From assembly GCA_022791755.1 (NCBI GenBank), contig JAAVZR010000031.1, forward strand, positions 71,830 to 131,571: a DNA stretch of 59,742 bases, read 5' to 3'. Shown here piece by piece: positions 26,414-35,988 of the stretch. Within the stretch, counting starts at the first letter, position 1. Each line of letters starts with the position of its first letter. Both the position numbers and the translations under genes were made by a program. The stretch comes from Lachnospiraceae bacterium (GTDB taxonomy: Bacteria; Bacillota; Clostridia; Lachnospirales; Lachnospiraceae). The notes beneath the pieces were generated by a model. That model was not told the origin of the DNA, ran no database searches, and saw nothing but the letters and a program-made list of their open reading frames with translations.

Positions 26414-27961
26414 ATGAAGGAAGCTATGAAAGAGGCTAAAAAGCCGGCTTTGGCAGTATTGCTTTTTTTGGGCCTTATGATTATATATTATGGAATCGCT
26501 GTAAAAAACCGCATTTATAATTCGGATGAGGCGTATATTACCCGGGCAGCTTATGAGTTTGCCAATGGAAATTATTTGCTGAAAGGGTTCACAGGAGGGA
26601 ATGCTTCACAGCTGTGGGCGATTTTATGGTCGTGCTTTTTCAGCATATTTGTAGGGTTTGGGCCGGAAAATATTTATCTTGTCAGTGCATTTAATTATGC
26701 CATATTGGTATGTGTATGCTGCTTTATTGCAGCGAAGACAGCGTCGGATTTGACCGGTGAAAGACATTTTTCTATAAAGAGGGGGCTCATTACTTTTGCT
26801 GTCATAGGGATGCCGCCGGCAGACTTGGATTTAACCATGCATAATTCGAGTCATATTATATGTTATGCATTGATATTTATCGTGTTGTATCTTACATCAG
26901 AGTGTATGGCTATGCGTAATGTAAGAAGAAATATCATCCTGATTTTTTTGGTGTTGACATTGGCTTGTGTGGATGATTCTTTTGCCATATACTTTGGAGC
27001 GTTGCCTGTTATATTCGTGTGTGTTTTGCATTTTGTTTTTTCAGACAAAAACAGAAAAAAAGCATATATGATGGGTATTATTTTAACAGTATCTGTTATC
27101 AGTGTGTTGCTTTCACAGCTTTGCCTTTATCTCGTAGAATCCAGAGGCGGCCTGGTATTACCATTCATGTATGAAAGGGTATTTATTGCCGTTGAAAATG
27201 TATTTGATAATATTGCCGTATCCATTCGAGATATTCTGTACTGCTTTAGCGGCGATTTTTCTGAAAGAATTATTGTTCATAAGGGGACAATCTTTAAAGT
27301 ATTGCCAAATGCGGCAATAGCAGCAGTATGTATATATAGCCTGTTTTGGTTGATAAAAAGAATTCATACGTTATCCGTATGTGTACAGTTAGTGGTCGCC
27401 TCCGTTATTACATGTTATATGGTAATCACTTTTTCAAATTTAGCTTCGCTGAGTGCACAAAGATACTATATGATGTGTTTTTTCGGCATGGCAACCTTGC
27501 TTGGTATAACAGATTTAAAAATGATACGAATCAACAGAACTATCGTATGCTTATTCACTCTGCTTTTATGCGGATCTTTTGTATTAAAAGCAGTTCCTGT
27601 ATCTGTTATAAGAGAAAAAAATACATTTGATAAAGTGGCGGAGTATCTGGAAGAGAATCATTTATATCATGGCTATGGAGAATTCTGGGCAAGCAATACG
27701 ATTTCTGTCGCCAGCAATTGCCGTGTTCAGATAGGGGCCGTGGAAGCGAATGTAGAAAAACCATATACATTTTTAATTGATAAAGCATGGTATGAAGGGG
27801 AAGCGCATTTTTTTGTGTTTACGGAGGGGAATGCTCATAATATAACAGAGGAGGCGGTTAAGGAAATATATGGAGAAAATTATGAGTTGATAAAAATAGA
27901 TTATATTTGCATTATGAGTTTCAACGAAGATATCAGTAATAGCTTGAAAAGTCCATATTAG
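26414..27961 (+). CDS. GT-C-like polytopic membrane protein
   Basis: A 515-residue protein with about eleven membrane helices. The first loop, YNSDEAYITRAAYEFANGN, carries the acidic DE pair expected of a GT-C catalytic loop after helix 1. The last ~110 residues are soluble and presumably extracytoplasmic. I recognise no named family. Its position, before a larger GT-C-like gene and after cytoplasmic transferases, suggests a role in glycan decoration outside the membrane. It is among the most AT-rich genes of the window. Confidence 0.6.
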   Translation: MKEAMKEAKKPALAVLLFLGLMIIYYGIAVKNRIYNSDEAYITRAAYEFANGNYLLKGFTGGNASQLWAILWSCFFSIFVGFGPENIYLVSAFNYAILVCVCCFIAAKTASDLTGERHFSIKRGLITFAVIGMPPADLDLTMHNSSHIICYALIFIVLYLTSECMAMRNVRRNIILIFLVLTLACVDDSFAIYFGALPVIFVCVLHFVFSDKNRKKAYMMGIILTVSVISVLLSQLCLYLVESRGGLVLPFMYERVFIAVENVFDNIAVSIRDILYCFSGDFSERIIVHKGTIFKVLPNAAIAAVCIYSLFWLIKRIHTLSVCVQLVVASVITCYMVITFSNLASLSAQRYYMMCFFGMATLLGITDLKMIRINRTIVCLFTLLLCGSFVLKAVPVSVIREKNTFDKVAEYLEENHLYHGYGEFWASNTISVASNCRVQIGAVEANVEKPYTFLIDKAWYEGEAHFFVFTEGNAHNITEEAVKEIYGENYELIKIDYICIMSFNEDISNSLKSPY

Positions 27962-27989
27962 TGTATGTTTAGGAGGGAGATGTACATAA

Positions 27990-30434
27990 GTGAAGAGGTA
28001 TTTGACAGCCGGGCTTAGCCGTTCACAGAAGATAGCGATACTTTTCTTTTCCGTACTTATTGCTGTACGTATTGCGGGAATATTGTTTTGGGGAGAGATC
28101 GACCAGACGTATGTCGGAACGACTGTGGATATGACAGATGCAGAGTTAATCCCTTGCGAAAATGTGAGACAGGATTTTCAAAGCGGTGAGAGAAAGCTGG
28201 ATCAGGTCGAATTGATGTTTACGGGAATTGCTGATGACAGAGCAGGGAAGATCATCATGCAAATTTTTAAAGGCGATAAGCTTCTGTATAAGACAGGAAT
28301 ATCTTTGACGAATATCAATAATGATCAATGGAAAAATGTGACAGTGAACTTACTATTGAATCCGGAAGAAACCTATACCTTAGAGCTGAATGCAGAAGGA
28401 TGTTCGGCAGTTCCGCAGATGTATATGGTATCGCCCGCGCAAGCAGGTGCAGAGTCAATAGCTGCCAGTCAAAACGGAGAGGAGATCGAGGGACGGTACG
28501 CGCTAAGGTACATATTTTGCAGATGGCCTTCACGGACGGACAGGCTCCTCACAAGCGTTTTATGGCTGGCTGTGTGGCTGGGTTTGAGTCTGGTGATAAT
28601 AAATTTTTATAAAGTAAAGAAACGGATTCAGAACAGCTTTTCCCGTATCCTTCAGCTGAAGCACAGCGAGATAGTGCTTGCCATAATACAGTTATGTTTG
28701 TGTTATCTGATACTTCATGATACGGATTTTGAATATCAGGTTCCGGTGAAAGCTCTTCTTTACTTTTTATCGTTTTTTTCCGCTTTTCATTTTCAGGACA
28801 GATGGGCGTCGGTATCTTCTTTTCTGAATCAGGGCCGGAAACAAAACCTGTTCGTTATACTGGTGTTTTACAGTGCATTTGCATTGGTGGGGCAGAGAAT
28901 ATTCCTGTTTCCGTTAAATACCAGGGTGGGAGCGCCGGAGATCATTCTTTATCTGTTGTGTGTAATATGGGTAGTGCCCTTGCTGGCAGGTCTTTTGCAG
29001 GGAATGCGGTGGTTTGGAAAGCAATGTTTTGTAAAGGCGCCCAAAATGAAGACAATACATTTTTTTATTGTCAGCAGTCTTGTCCTTGTGATTCCCTGCA
29101 TTATTGCGCTGTATGCGTTTAATCCGGCGATATCGTCTCCGGATACGCAAATATGTATGATAAATAATGCTCATTTTTTATATGGGATGGCGGATTGGCA
29201 TCCATTCTTTTACTGCCTTGTACTTCATTGTATTCAGAAGGTCTGGGATTCTGCTTATGCGGTTGTTCTTGTACAGTGTTTTTTCTGGGTTTATGTAGTG
29301 GAAGAAGGGCTTTTTTTCTTAAGGAAGAAAGGATTTAACGAAAGGATTCTTCTTGCCCTAGCAGTTTTGCTGGGCTTCTCAGCCAGTAATGTTGTTCATG
29401 TTGTTACAATATGGAAGGATATCCCATACTCGCTGTCCCTTCTTTGGGCTATGATACTGCTCGCCAAGCTGACAATGGATTATGATTATTATAAATCTAA
29501 AGGGAGATGGTATATTTATGTGGAATTGGTGATTGCCCTGATAGGCGTCCATTTTTATAGAAAAAACGGAATTGTGCCGTATGTACTCATTTTATTTGGT
29601 GCGTTTTTTGTCCTAAGAAAGAGTATGAAGGCAGTAGTGGCTTTGTTTACCACCATTATAGTTGTGCTGGCAGTGCGTTATCCGCTCTATAACCATTTCG
29701 CCGTGCAGGATCTGGGGAATTATGGTATATATATTGGCCTGGGGCAGGACATACTGGGAGTCTATTATGCCAAGGGAGAGGTATCAGAGGATACGATGGC
29801 TATGGTTACACAGATGACCGGCTTTAATAATGCGGAGTATGCATATTATCCCACATGGTCCAATGCATCTTATCATGTGGAGGTTACACCGGGCAAGTTT
29901 GTCGCCAATTATATGGATACATTTTTGAGAAATCCGGTGATAATGATCAGAGCTGTGCTTTGCAGGGAAGATTGCCTGTGGAATATTTTTGAAGGCAAAG
30001 AGGCAGTTTTGGGCTGTGTAAATTACACGCAGACGATGGATGGGATGGAAGGCTACAATGGCAGAACAGAGCGATGGAATGATTTTTATCCGGCAAGGCA
30101 GGAAAACAGCTTTACGGTGCGGCTGGGAGATATAACTTCCTATACCGCAGAAAATCAGCTGTTGCAGATTATCGAGTGGCGCAGTGGTTTGATTACTCTT
30201 ATTGCTGTTGTGGCAATAAGTATGTTCTTCCTAAGGAAAAAGGGAAAGCATATTTTGACATTAGCAGTTCCGGCAGGACATATTTTAAGCCTGTTGCTTT
30301 CAACAGGCTGGTCGGATTTTCGATATTTTTGGCCCTTAAATCTGATGAATATCTTTATGGTGATGTTTGCCATGTACATTTATAATCATCAAAACCCAGA
30401 GAGGCCGGAGGCTATTTTAAACGATAGAGACTGA
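27990..30434 (+). CDS. DUF6020-like GT-C membrane protein
   Basis: An 814-residue protein. Helix 1 (residues 14-33) is followed by a ~150-residue beta-rich extracytoplasmic domain (LDQVELMFTGIADDRAGKII) and then about twelve helices. ISSPDTQICMINNA and GMADWHPFFYCLVLHC match the DUF6020 catalytic-loop region. The GTG start lies 13 bases after AGGAGG, rather far. It is convergent with the minus-strand operon and overlaps its last gene by 23 bases, so there is no room for a terminator between the two stop codons. Confidence 0.75.
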   Translation: MKRYLTAGLSRSQKIAILFFSVLIAVRIAGILFWGEIDQTYVGTTVDMTDAELIPCENVRQDFQSGERKLDQVELMFTGIADDRAGKIIMQIFKGDKLLYKTGISLTNINNDQWKNVTVNLLLNPEETYTLELNAEGCSAVPQMYMVSPAQAGAESIAASQNGEEIEGRYALRYIFCRWPSRTDRLLTSVLWLAVWLGLSLVIINFYKVKKRIQNSFSRILQLKHSEIVLAIIQLCLCYLILHDTDFEYQVPVKALLYFLSFFSAFHFQDRWASVSSFLNQGRKQNLFVILVFYSAFALVGQRIFLFPLNTRVGAPEIILYLLCVIWVVPLLAGLLQGMRWFGKQCFVKAPKMKTIHFFIVSSLVLVIPCIIALYAFNPAISSPDTQICMINNAHFLYGMADWHPFFYCLVLHCIQKVWDSAYAVVLVQCFFWVYVVEEGLFFLRKKGFNERILLALAVLLGFSASNVVHVVTIWKDIPYSLSLLWAMILLAKLTMDYDYYKSKGRWYIYVELVIALIGVHFYRKNGIVPYVLILFGAFFVLRKSMKAVVALFTTIIVVLAVRYPLYNHFAVQDLGNYGIYIGLGQDILGVYYAKGEVSEDTMAMVTQMTGFNNAEYAYYPTWSNASYHVEVTPGKFVANYMDTFLRNPVIMIRAVLCREDCLWNIFEGKEAVLGCVNYTQTMDGMEGYNGRTERWNDFYPARQENSFTVRLGDITSYTAENQLLQIIEWRSGLITLIAVVAISMFFLRKKGKHILTLAVPAGHILSLLLSTGWSDFRYFWPLNLMNIFMVMFAMYIYNHQNPERPEAILNDRD

Positions 30435-31917
30435 CATACGGAGTGTTAGTTGAAACCGGCTGGTATTGCTGCTGAAGAAGAGTGGAAATGCCTTTGGATG
30501 CATTCGTTATCTCTTCCCAGTCCGAGATAATGGTCCATTGAGGAGGGGTTTCGCGAAAATAGCGAATCAACTCCTCCTCTATTTCCGGCGAGATCTCCGC
30601 ATAAACGAGAGGAAGAAAGTACCGGTAAGCTGGTAATGTGTCTGTCTCCATATAAAAGTTAGCGGAAAAGCCGTTAATAATATAGAGAGAACTTTTTTCT
30701 GACTCAGGTATATGGGACATGAGTTCGGACACTGTCAGCAGATACTGGCTTTCTCTGGGAACCAGGCGATTATTGGCTGTAAGAGGAGCTGAGATTCCCT
30801 TACTGATGACCAGGTTTAAAAGACAGATAAGCAGAATTCCAGCCAGCTTGGCGAGGAAGAGAGGCAGATGTAATCGGGAGGATATAAAGCGGCGGACAGA
30901 CATGGCAGTTTCCTGCTGAAGGATTATAGCGGAAAATACCACGAGAATGCCTAAAACGTAGGTGTAATGCAGGAATCCGCTGCCGGATACAAACAGAGCA
31001 GGTACGGACAGGCACGGTAAGAGCCATAAAGCAAGTTTGATAACGGCAGGATACTCGCTCTTGCGTGAATATATGTATGCTGTGAGGAGAGCACAAAAAA
31101 GAATGAGAAGACAGAAAAAACCGAAGGGAGAAAAAAGCAGATGAATCCTTTCGGATAAAAATGCTCCCTGCCCTTCCACATATTGAGTATTGACAAACAG
31201 ATATCCTTTTAACATATCAGACAGTGCATCATGGGAATGATAATACAGGATAGTGGGCAGTATGATAATGCCCATACCGGTGAAGCCGGAAAGCGTATAA
31301 GCCAGTATGGATGTCAATGTTTTCTTCCGGGTCCATATTGAAATGTAGGAACAGAGGATAAAGACAATAATTGGAACAATGTCATTTATGCGTATTAACA
31401 TAACGGCAGCAAGAGAAATCCCCATAGAGATACCGGGAAACGTATATTTGTCCGTTTCGGTTATCTTTATGAAGCAGAGGGCAGTGATAAAGATGAAGAA
31501 AAGGTTATACTCTTCTGCCAGATTTCCCTCCTGATAGTTAAACAATACAAACAGGAAGAAAAGGAGGAAGGTTGAGGCAGGGGCCTTTTTTTTATACAGG
31601 AACCAGGAAATTTTATCTATGATTTTAAACTGTATAAACCAAAGCATCAGCTGTAGGATAAAAATACTATAGCGTCCAGGCCAGATCGCCTGAGGGAGCG
31701 CCTGAATAAAATACAAAAAAGGCCCCTTGTTTTCATATAAATCTACATAGGGGACTTTGCCGTTTAAAAGCTCTCGCCCAATTATCATGAAAATGCAGCT
31801 ATCCTGTCCCAGAGCACAGTAAAGAGGGCTGGTACTTCGGGAGTATAGAAGAAGAAAGATAAAAATAGAACCTATCATAAAGAGGTTTCTATATTTACAG
31901 AGATGACGGTTGAGCAT
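30412..31917 (-). CDS. GT39-like (ArnT/PMT type) membrane glycosyltransferase
   Basis: A 501-residue protein with about eleven helices. GQDSCIFMIIGRELLNGKVPYVDLYENKGPFLYFIQAL is the GT39-like first loop: an acidic residue, then the GK-PY-DLYENKGP signature. Such enzymes transfer a sugar from a polyprenyl phosphate outside the membrane. I chose ATG 31917, ten bases after AAAGGAG; a TTG six bases earlier is possible. It is the last gene of the minus-strand operon, just after a DPM-like GT2 that could supply its donor. Confidence 0.82.
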   Translation of the reverse strand: MLNRHLCKYRNLFMIGSIFIFLLLYSRSTSPLYCALGQDSCIFMIIGRELLNGKVPYVDLYENKGPFLYFIQALPQAIWPGRYSIFILQLMLWFIQFKIIDKISWFLYKKKAPASTFLLFFLFVLFNYQEGNLAEEYNLFFIFITALCFIKITETDKYTFPGISMGISLAAVMLIRINDIVPIIVFILCSYISIWTRKKTLTSILAYTLSGFTGMGIIILPTILYYHSHDALSDMLKGYLFVNTQYVEGQGAFLSERIHLLFSPFGFFCLLILFCALLTAYIYSRKSEYPAVIKLALWLLPCLSVPALFVSGSGFLHYTYVLGILVVFSAIILQQETAMSVRRFISSRLHLPLFLAKLAGILLICLLNLVISKGISAPLTANNRLVPRESQYLLTVSELMSHIPESEKSSLYIINGFSANFYMETDTLPAYRYFLPLVYAEISPEIEEELIRYFRETPPQWTIISDWEEITNASKGISTLLQQQYQPVSTNTPYVSLYRLK

Positions 31918-31938
31918 AGTCAATAATCTCCTTTGCAG

Positions 31939-32730
31939 TCAGGGGCGATAAGCGCCCAAAAAATTTTTAAATAAGACTTTAAGTAATTCATAGTTTCCGC
32001 GGAAAAAGCTGATTTTAGTGGGGGTCTTTCCCTTCTTAGGATAGGCACGCGTTACAGGTACTTCGCAGGCCGTCAGATTTATCTGAGTAGCTCTCACAGA
32101 GAGATAGGCCAGTAATTCATAAGATACAAAAATGTCCCGCAGAGGCTGTACCCTGGGATCTGTCAGATAGTTTCTCGAATAAGCGCGATAGGCGTTCGTG
32201 GTATCGGTAAACCAATGCCGTGCCGTTAGGGAAATAATGGGGGCATGAAGCAGGCGTACGGAGAGGTAGCGGATAATGGGGGTATTGACAGCATGTCCTC
32301 CCCGAATGAATCGGGACCCTTGTATAAAATCCACACCATTTTGAAGCTTGTCTATAAATCGGGGAATATCTTCAATACTGTCTTTGTTATTGCCGTCGAT
32401 AGTGATAATTCCGTCATAACCGCGCTGCAGAGCCCACCAAAATCCCATGCGTAACTGGGCCCCTTGCTTTCCGGGGGTCAATTTGGTTAAAAGGGTATTT
32501 ACGCCCAGACGGCTTAACAAGGCGGGGTCTACGGAGCCATCATCGGAGCCTCCGTCACAGATTATGATATCTGCAAGTTTATGGACTCCTGAACGACGGG
32601 CCCGGGCCAGTTCTTTTTTGATCCGGATTCCTTCATTGATTACAGGGATACATATACAATAAGGGGTTTTCTTTTCTTTTAATTCGATACATTCAAATCC
32701 GGGTATGCCGTTGGCCTGTTTGTAGATCAT
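31939..32730 (-). CDS. DPM-like GT2 glycosyltransferase without membrane helices
   Basis: A 263-residue GT-A enzyme. CICIPVINEGIRIKKELARA, IICDGGSDDGSVD and IITIDGNNKDSIEDIPRFI correspond to the nucleotide and metal sites of DPM1-type enzymes; the usual DAD is DGN here. The end is soluble, unlike GtrB. It probably makes a polyprenyl-phosphate sugar for the GT39-like enzyme that follows 15 bases downstream. It overlaps the upstream isomerase gene by four bases. Confidence 0.85.
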   Translation of the reverse strand: MIYKQANGIPGFECIELKEKKTPYCICIPVINEGIRIKKELARARRSGVHKLADIIICDGGSDDGSVDPALLSRLGVNTLLTKLTPGKQGAQLRMGFWWALQRGYDGIITIDGNNKDSIEDIPRFIDKLQNGVDFIQGSRFIRGGHAVNTPIIRYLSVRLLHAPIISLTARHWFTDTTNAYRAYSRNYLTDPRVQPLRDIFVSYELLAYLSVRATQINLTACEVPVTRAYPKKGKTPTKISFFRGNYELLKVLFKNFLGAYRP

Positions 32731-33512
32731 TGAAATAATCCTTTCATGTAATAGATTGCATTTTTTATGGCAGCGATATCGTCCTGATGTCCCATTTCAA
32801 CAGAAACATAGTTTTGATATTGGGAATGAAGCAGAGCAGCCAGTTCATTGTGGAGAGGATGGCGCTCAATCTGTTTCAGTCCGGGTTCACTTATGTGAAT
32901 ATGATTAATCAGGGATAAATGATCATACAGAAAATCAGGAGTTTCTTTATTATATAACATTGTACCGATATCTAAATTTAACAGAAACCCTCTGCTGGCA
33001 ACCACCTGTATTAGTTTTATGGCCTCGGCAGTTGTATTGATAAAATTGGTATGGTAAATAGGCGGATTTGCCTCTAATGCCAATACCGTGCCTTTTGTAG
33101 CGGCATACTCTCCCAGTTCATGAAAAAAATCCACAGCGTCAGACAGACGGGAATTTTCATCCGTGCAACGGTTGCGTGGACAGCCAAAGACCAGATTATG
33201 GCAGGAGACAGCGGCGGCAAAATCAATGGCGGCTTTTGTGTATTCTGAAAGAATAAGGCGTTCTTCCGGAGAAGAAAAAAGGTTTTCTGTTTTGCCATAC
33301 CAGATAGACTGCATGGAGGAGACAGAAAGCCCATAATGAGCCTTTAAATCAGATGCCCAGGAAGAGGCTTGTTTTAACTGCCGGTAAGGAGAGGAGGGAA
33401 AGATTCTTGTAGGCGCAATTTCAATGGCATCGATCTGCTGTTCCTGTAAGAAGGAGTAAACGGCAGGGTCTTGGTCGGCGCTCCAGGCAATGTTAGATAT
33501 CGATAATTTCAT
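32727..33512 (-). CDS. Sugar phosphate isomerase/epimerase (xylose isomerase-like TIM barrel)
   Basis: A 261-residue TIM barrel. Metal ligands are visible in LALEANP, LNLDIGTM, INHIHISEPG and VSVEMGH, which gives the E-D-H-E set of the AP-endonuclease-2/IolE/IolI group. It is placed between a SDR and a GT2 with four-base overlaps on both sides, so a role in making a special sugar or polyol precursor for this operon is likely. The substrate cannot be told. Confidence 0.85.
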   Translation of the reverse strand: MKLSISNIAWSADQDPAVYSFLQEQQIDAIEIAPTRIFPSSPYRQLKQASSWASDLKAHYGLSVSSMQSIWYGKTENLFSSPEERLILSEYTKAAIDFAAAVSCHNLVFGCPRNRCTDENSRLSDAVDFFHELGEYAATKGTVLALEANPPIYHTNFINTTAEAIKLIQVVASRGFLLNLDIGTMLYNKETPDFLYDHLSLINHIHISEPGLKQIERHPLHNELAALLHSQYQNYVSVEMGHQDDIAAIKNAIYYMKGLFQ

Positions 33513-34435
33513 TGTTTGTTCTCCACAAATTGTTTGATTTCATTTAAAACAGTTTCTTTTGTATAAATATACCCATCTTTTCCGCCAAAGCAAGCGGCAT
33601 ATTTGGTACGAAAATCATAGGAAGGAATAGCCCGGTCAGGGATTTCGTTTATGAATTCCGTGTGCATCAGGTATCCGTATATCTCGGAGACGGTCAGCGG
33701 TTCAGTTGACAGATTTAATATGGAGATCCGGTGGCTGAGCGCTGTCTGTATGTGTTCCCAGAGATGGGAAAGATTATAAAACTGAAATTGAGCCCGGCTG
33801 TCGGTAAAGTGGAGTGCCGTAAATCCAAGACGCAAAAACTCCTGTTTCAGTAAAGCGGTTTCCTGGTCAGTCAGAGGACGACATCTCAGAAAACCATGAC
33901 CATCCGGTGAGTAGAAATCTGCCAGAAGATCGGACTGAAGGGATAATTCGGCATATTTTTGAGCGGTCAGAGCAGATGGAATGATTCGAATCAAATCAAA
34001 AATAAAGTTTTTTTTGAGATTTTGCCCAAACAAACCGGGAAGGCGCACAATGAGAGCGGAGGGGTAGGCGTCGAGGACCCATTTTTCCAGCAGTCTCCGG
34101 TCATAGCCATAAGGCGATAGTCTTTCTTCGCAGATAACGCTGTCCTCGTCAACCAGCGAGGGAACCGGATAGACGTCAACGGTGGAAATCAGTACCAGCT
34201 GTTTGGGCGATATTTTTTTGATATTATGGAACGCCTCTTTTACAATTTGAAGATCCTTATCCGGCTCCTGATTGGCAATGTACTTTTCGGCCCGGATTCC
34301 GGCAAAAACAAGGAGATCCGGATTCTGCCCGAAGGCTTCCGAAATATTTTTTGAATTATAGCAAAAAGAAAACGGATGGGAGGAAACTAAGTTTGACCCC
34401 ACAAAACCAGTATAACCAACAAGAGAAGTATTCAT
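33509..34435 (-). CDS. NAD-dependent epimerase/dehydratase (extended SDR) with YxxxR variant
   Basis: A 308-residue Rossmann protein. GYTGFVGSNL is the nucleotide-binding loop and LISTVDVYP holds the active-site Ser/Thr. The position of the catalytic YxxxK reads YGYDRRLLE, with arginine where lysine is expected. Two later parts, LNLSTEPLTVSEIYGYL and GFLRCRPLTD, resemble RmlD/GalE-like substrate domains. It probably acts on a nucleotide-sugar or on the product of the neighbouring isomerase. Activity as an oxidoreductase is uncertain because of the substitution. Confidence 0.82.
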   Translation of the reverse strand: MNTSLVGYTGFVGSNLVSSHPFSFCYNSKNISEAFGQNPDLLVFAGIRAEKYIANQEPDKDLQIVKEAFHNIKKISPKQLVLISTVDVYPVPSLVDEDSVICEERLSPYGYDRRLLEKWVLDAYPSALIVRLPGLFGQNLKKNFIFDLIRIIPSALTAQKYAELSLQSDLLADFYSPDGHGFLRCRPLTDQETALLKQEFLRLGFTALHFTDSRAQFQFYNLSHLWEHIQTALSHRISILNLSTEPLTVSEIYGYLMHTEFINEIPDRAIPSYDFRTKYAACFGGKDGYIYTKETVLNEIKQFVENKQ

Positions 34436-34455
34436 AAGTAAGTTACCCTTTCCAA

Positions 34456-35979
34456 TTATTGTTTTTTTGCATAAACCGTTCCGTTTTGGACATGGATCCG
34501 TGTAACAGTGTTCTCAAACGTATCATATACCAGAGCATAATCGTACCGGTATATATTAAAAGGAAGATCTGCGGAATTCAGATAGACATAATAGCGCTCA
34601 TTGTTCAGAAGCTCTAAGCCGGACAATGCGTCCTGATATTCGTAGATTCCTCCATGAAACAGAAGGTTACTATATCCGCGTGTGGCATTATTCTGACCTG
34701 TCAAACGATCCTTTGCGGGATAGTGTTCTTTAATATACTCTGCGAGAAGTATATTATCCTCCAGATAATCAGCCGTATGAGAATAGAAGCTATCTGCTTT
34801 CAGATAGTAGGTCATATTGCAGCAGGCCATAAGAATGACGGCTGCGATCCCTGTCTTCAGTATCTTACCGCCGTATTTACTGTCTGCGGGAATCGCTTTC
34901 AGACAGAGTAAAAAGAGATAAATCATGGGCAATGTGCATTTCAGGCGGTCATAGCTGTAAAACACTACATGCTGCTGCATAAGCAGATTTTCCAGAAGCG
35001 GAAAAAGCAGCAAAAAGAAGATTTCCCATCTTTCTTTAAGGGAAGAGAGGAAGGTTTGCCGGCGGCGTATATTGACCAGTGTGAAAATCAGAAGAAAAAA
35101 CAATATCGCCAGGAAAAAGCCGTAAGAACAGAAGTATCCTTTGATAAAAGCGGTCCAACTGACAGCGGAAGTAATCCCGCGGGCAAAAAAGCGCTTATAC
35201 AGAGCAGAGATCACTTCGTTAAAGGGCAGCACGGAAGCATAATGCAGAATAAATAAGGCTAATGCGCCCACCGTTGCGATGCAGGTGGAGAGAAAACGTT
35301 TCCCGTCCTTTCTCAGCAGGTATATCAGAGCAAAACCGCCGTTTGCCACATAGCCGGTCCATTCGGTATACGGGTTTAGCAGACAAAAAAACAGAAAAGG
35401 CAGGGTCTTTCCCTTGATAAAGCACAGAAGCTGAAGGAGAAAGAGGAGCTGGAACAGGGAATGGTGCCAGTAGACGATACCCTGGGAGTGCAGCGTTTCT
35501 GTCTGGAATGCATAGATCAGAGCGGCAAAGAGCCCGGTCAGCCAGGCGTCTCTGTCGCGGGAAAAGAGCAGCCGAAACAGATACCATGTAAAGAAAGTAC
35601 AGAGCAGGTACAAAAAGCTGTTAAAAAGATACAGATTTTCCATGGTGACAGAAAGGCGGAAGGCACGAAAAAAAAGATAAGGAAGGAAAAAGCCTGCGGC
35701 AGAAAACGAGGTATAGTAATAATTTCCTTCACTATCGCACAAGGTGTCTTCCCAGGGGATATATTTATCCTGCAAAGTTCCCAGCGTAATCAGCGGCAGG
35801 TATTTATGAACGGAAGCCGGTGTTTCACCATAGGCACAGGCCGTCAGCAGGACATGATAAGAAGCATCCTGACTGTAGTATACTTTATCCTTATCCCATG
35901 GAAATCTGAGGAAAACGGACAGAAGCAAAGCACCGATAAAAGCGGCTAAAATGGCGGCGGGCCGGATTGATTTTGACAT
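34456..35979 (-). CDS. GT-C-like polytopic membrane protein
   Basis: A 507-residue protein with about ten helices. The first loop, YYSQDASYHVLLTACAYGETPASVHKYLPL, contains an acidic residue and a conserved-looking H/Y set as in GT-C proteins, and the soluble C-terminal ~100 residues are likely extracytoplasmic. I recognise no named family. It lies between a DPM-like GT2 and the SDR gene with short spacings, so it may transfer the sugar made by this operon. Confidence 0.6.
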   Translation of the reverse strand: MSKSIRPAAILAAFIGALLLSVFLRFPWDKDKVYYSQDASYHVLLTACAYGETPASVHKYLPLITLGTLQDKYIPWEDTLCDSEGNYYYTSFSAAGFFLPYLFFRAFRLSVTMENLYLFNSFLYLLCTFFTWYLFRLLFSRDRDAWLTGLFAALIYAFQTETLHSQGIVYWHHSLFQLLFLLQLLCFIKGKTLPFLFFCLLNPYTEWTGYVANGGFALIYLLRKDGKRFLSTCIATVGALALFILHYASVLPFNEVISALYKRFFARGITSAVSWTAFIKGYFCSYGFFLAILFFLLIFTLVNIRRRQTFLSSLKERWEIFFLLLFPLLENLLMQQHVVFYSYDRLKCTLPMIYLFLLCLKAIPADSKYGGKILKTGIAAVILMACCNMTYYLKADSFYSHTADYLEDNILLAEYIKEHYPAKDRLTGQNNATRGYSNLLFHGGIYEYQDALSGLELLNNERYYVYLNSADLPFNIYRYDYALVYDTFENTVTRIHVQNGTVYAKKQ

Positions 35980-35988
35980 AATCCCTCA

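Noticed and set aside
27980..28018. Twelve-residue leader-like frame overlapping the start of the DUF6020-like gene
   Set aside because: Spacing to AGGAGG is too short, there is no attenuator structure or biased composition, and it overlaps the GTG start.
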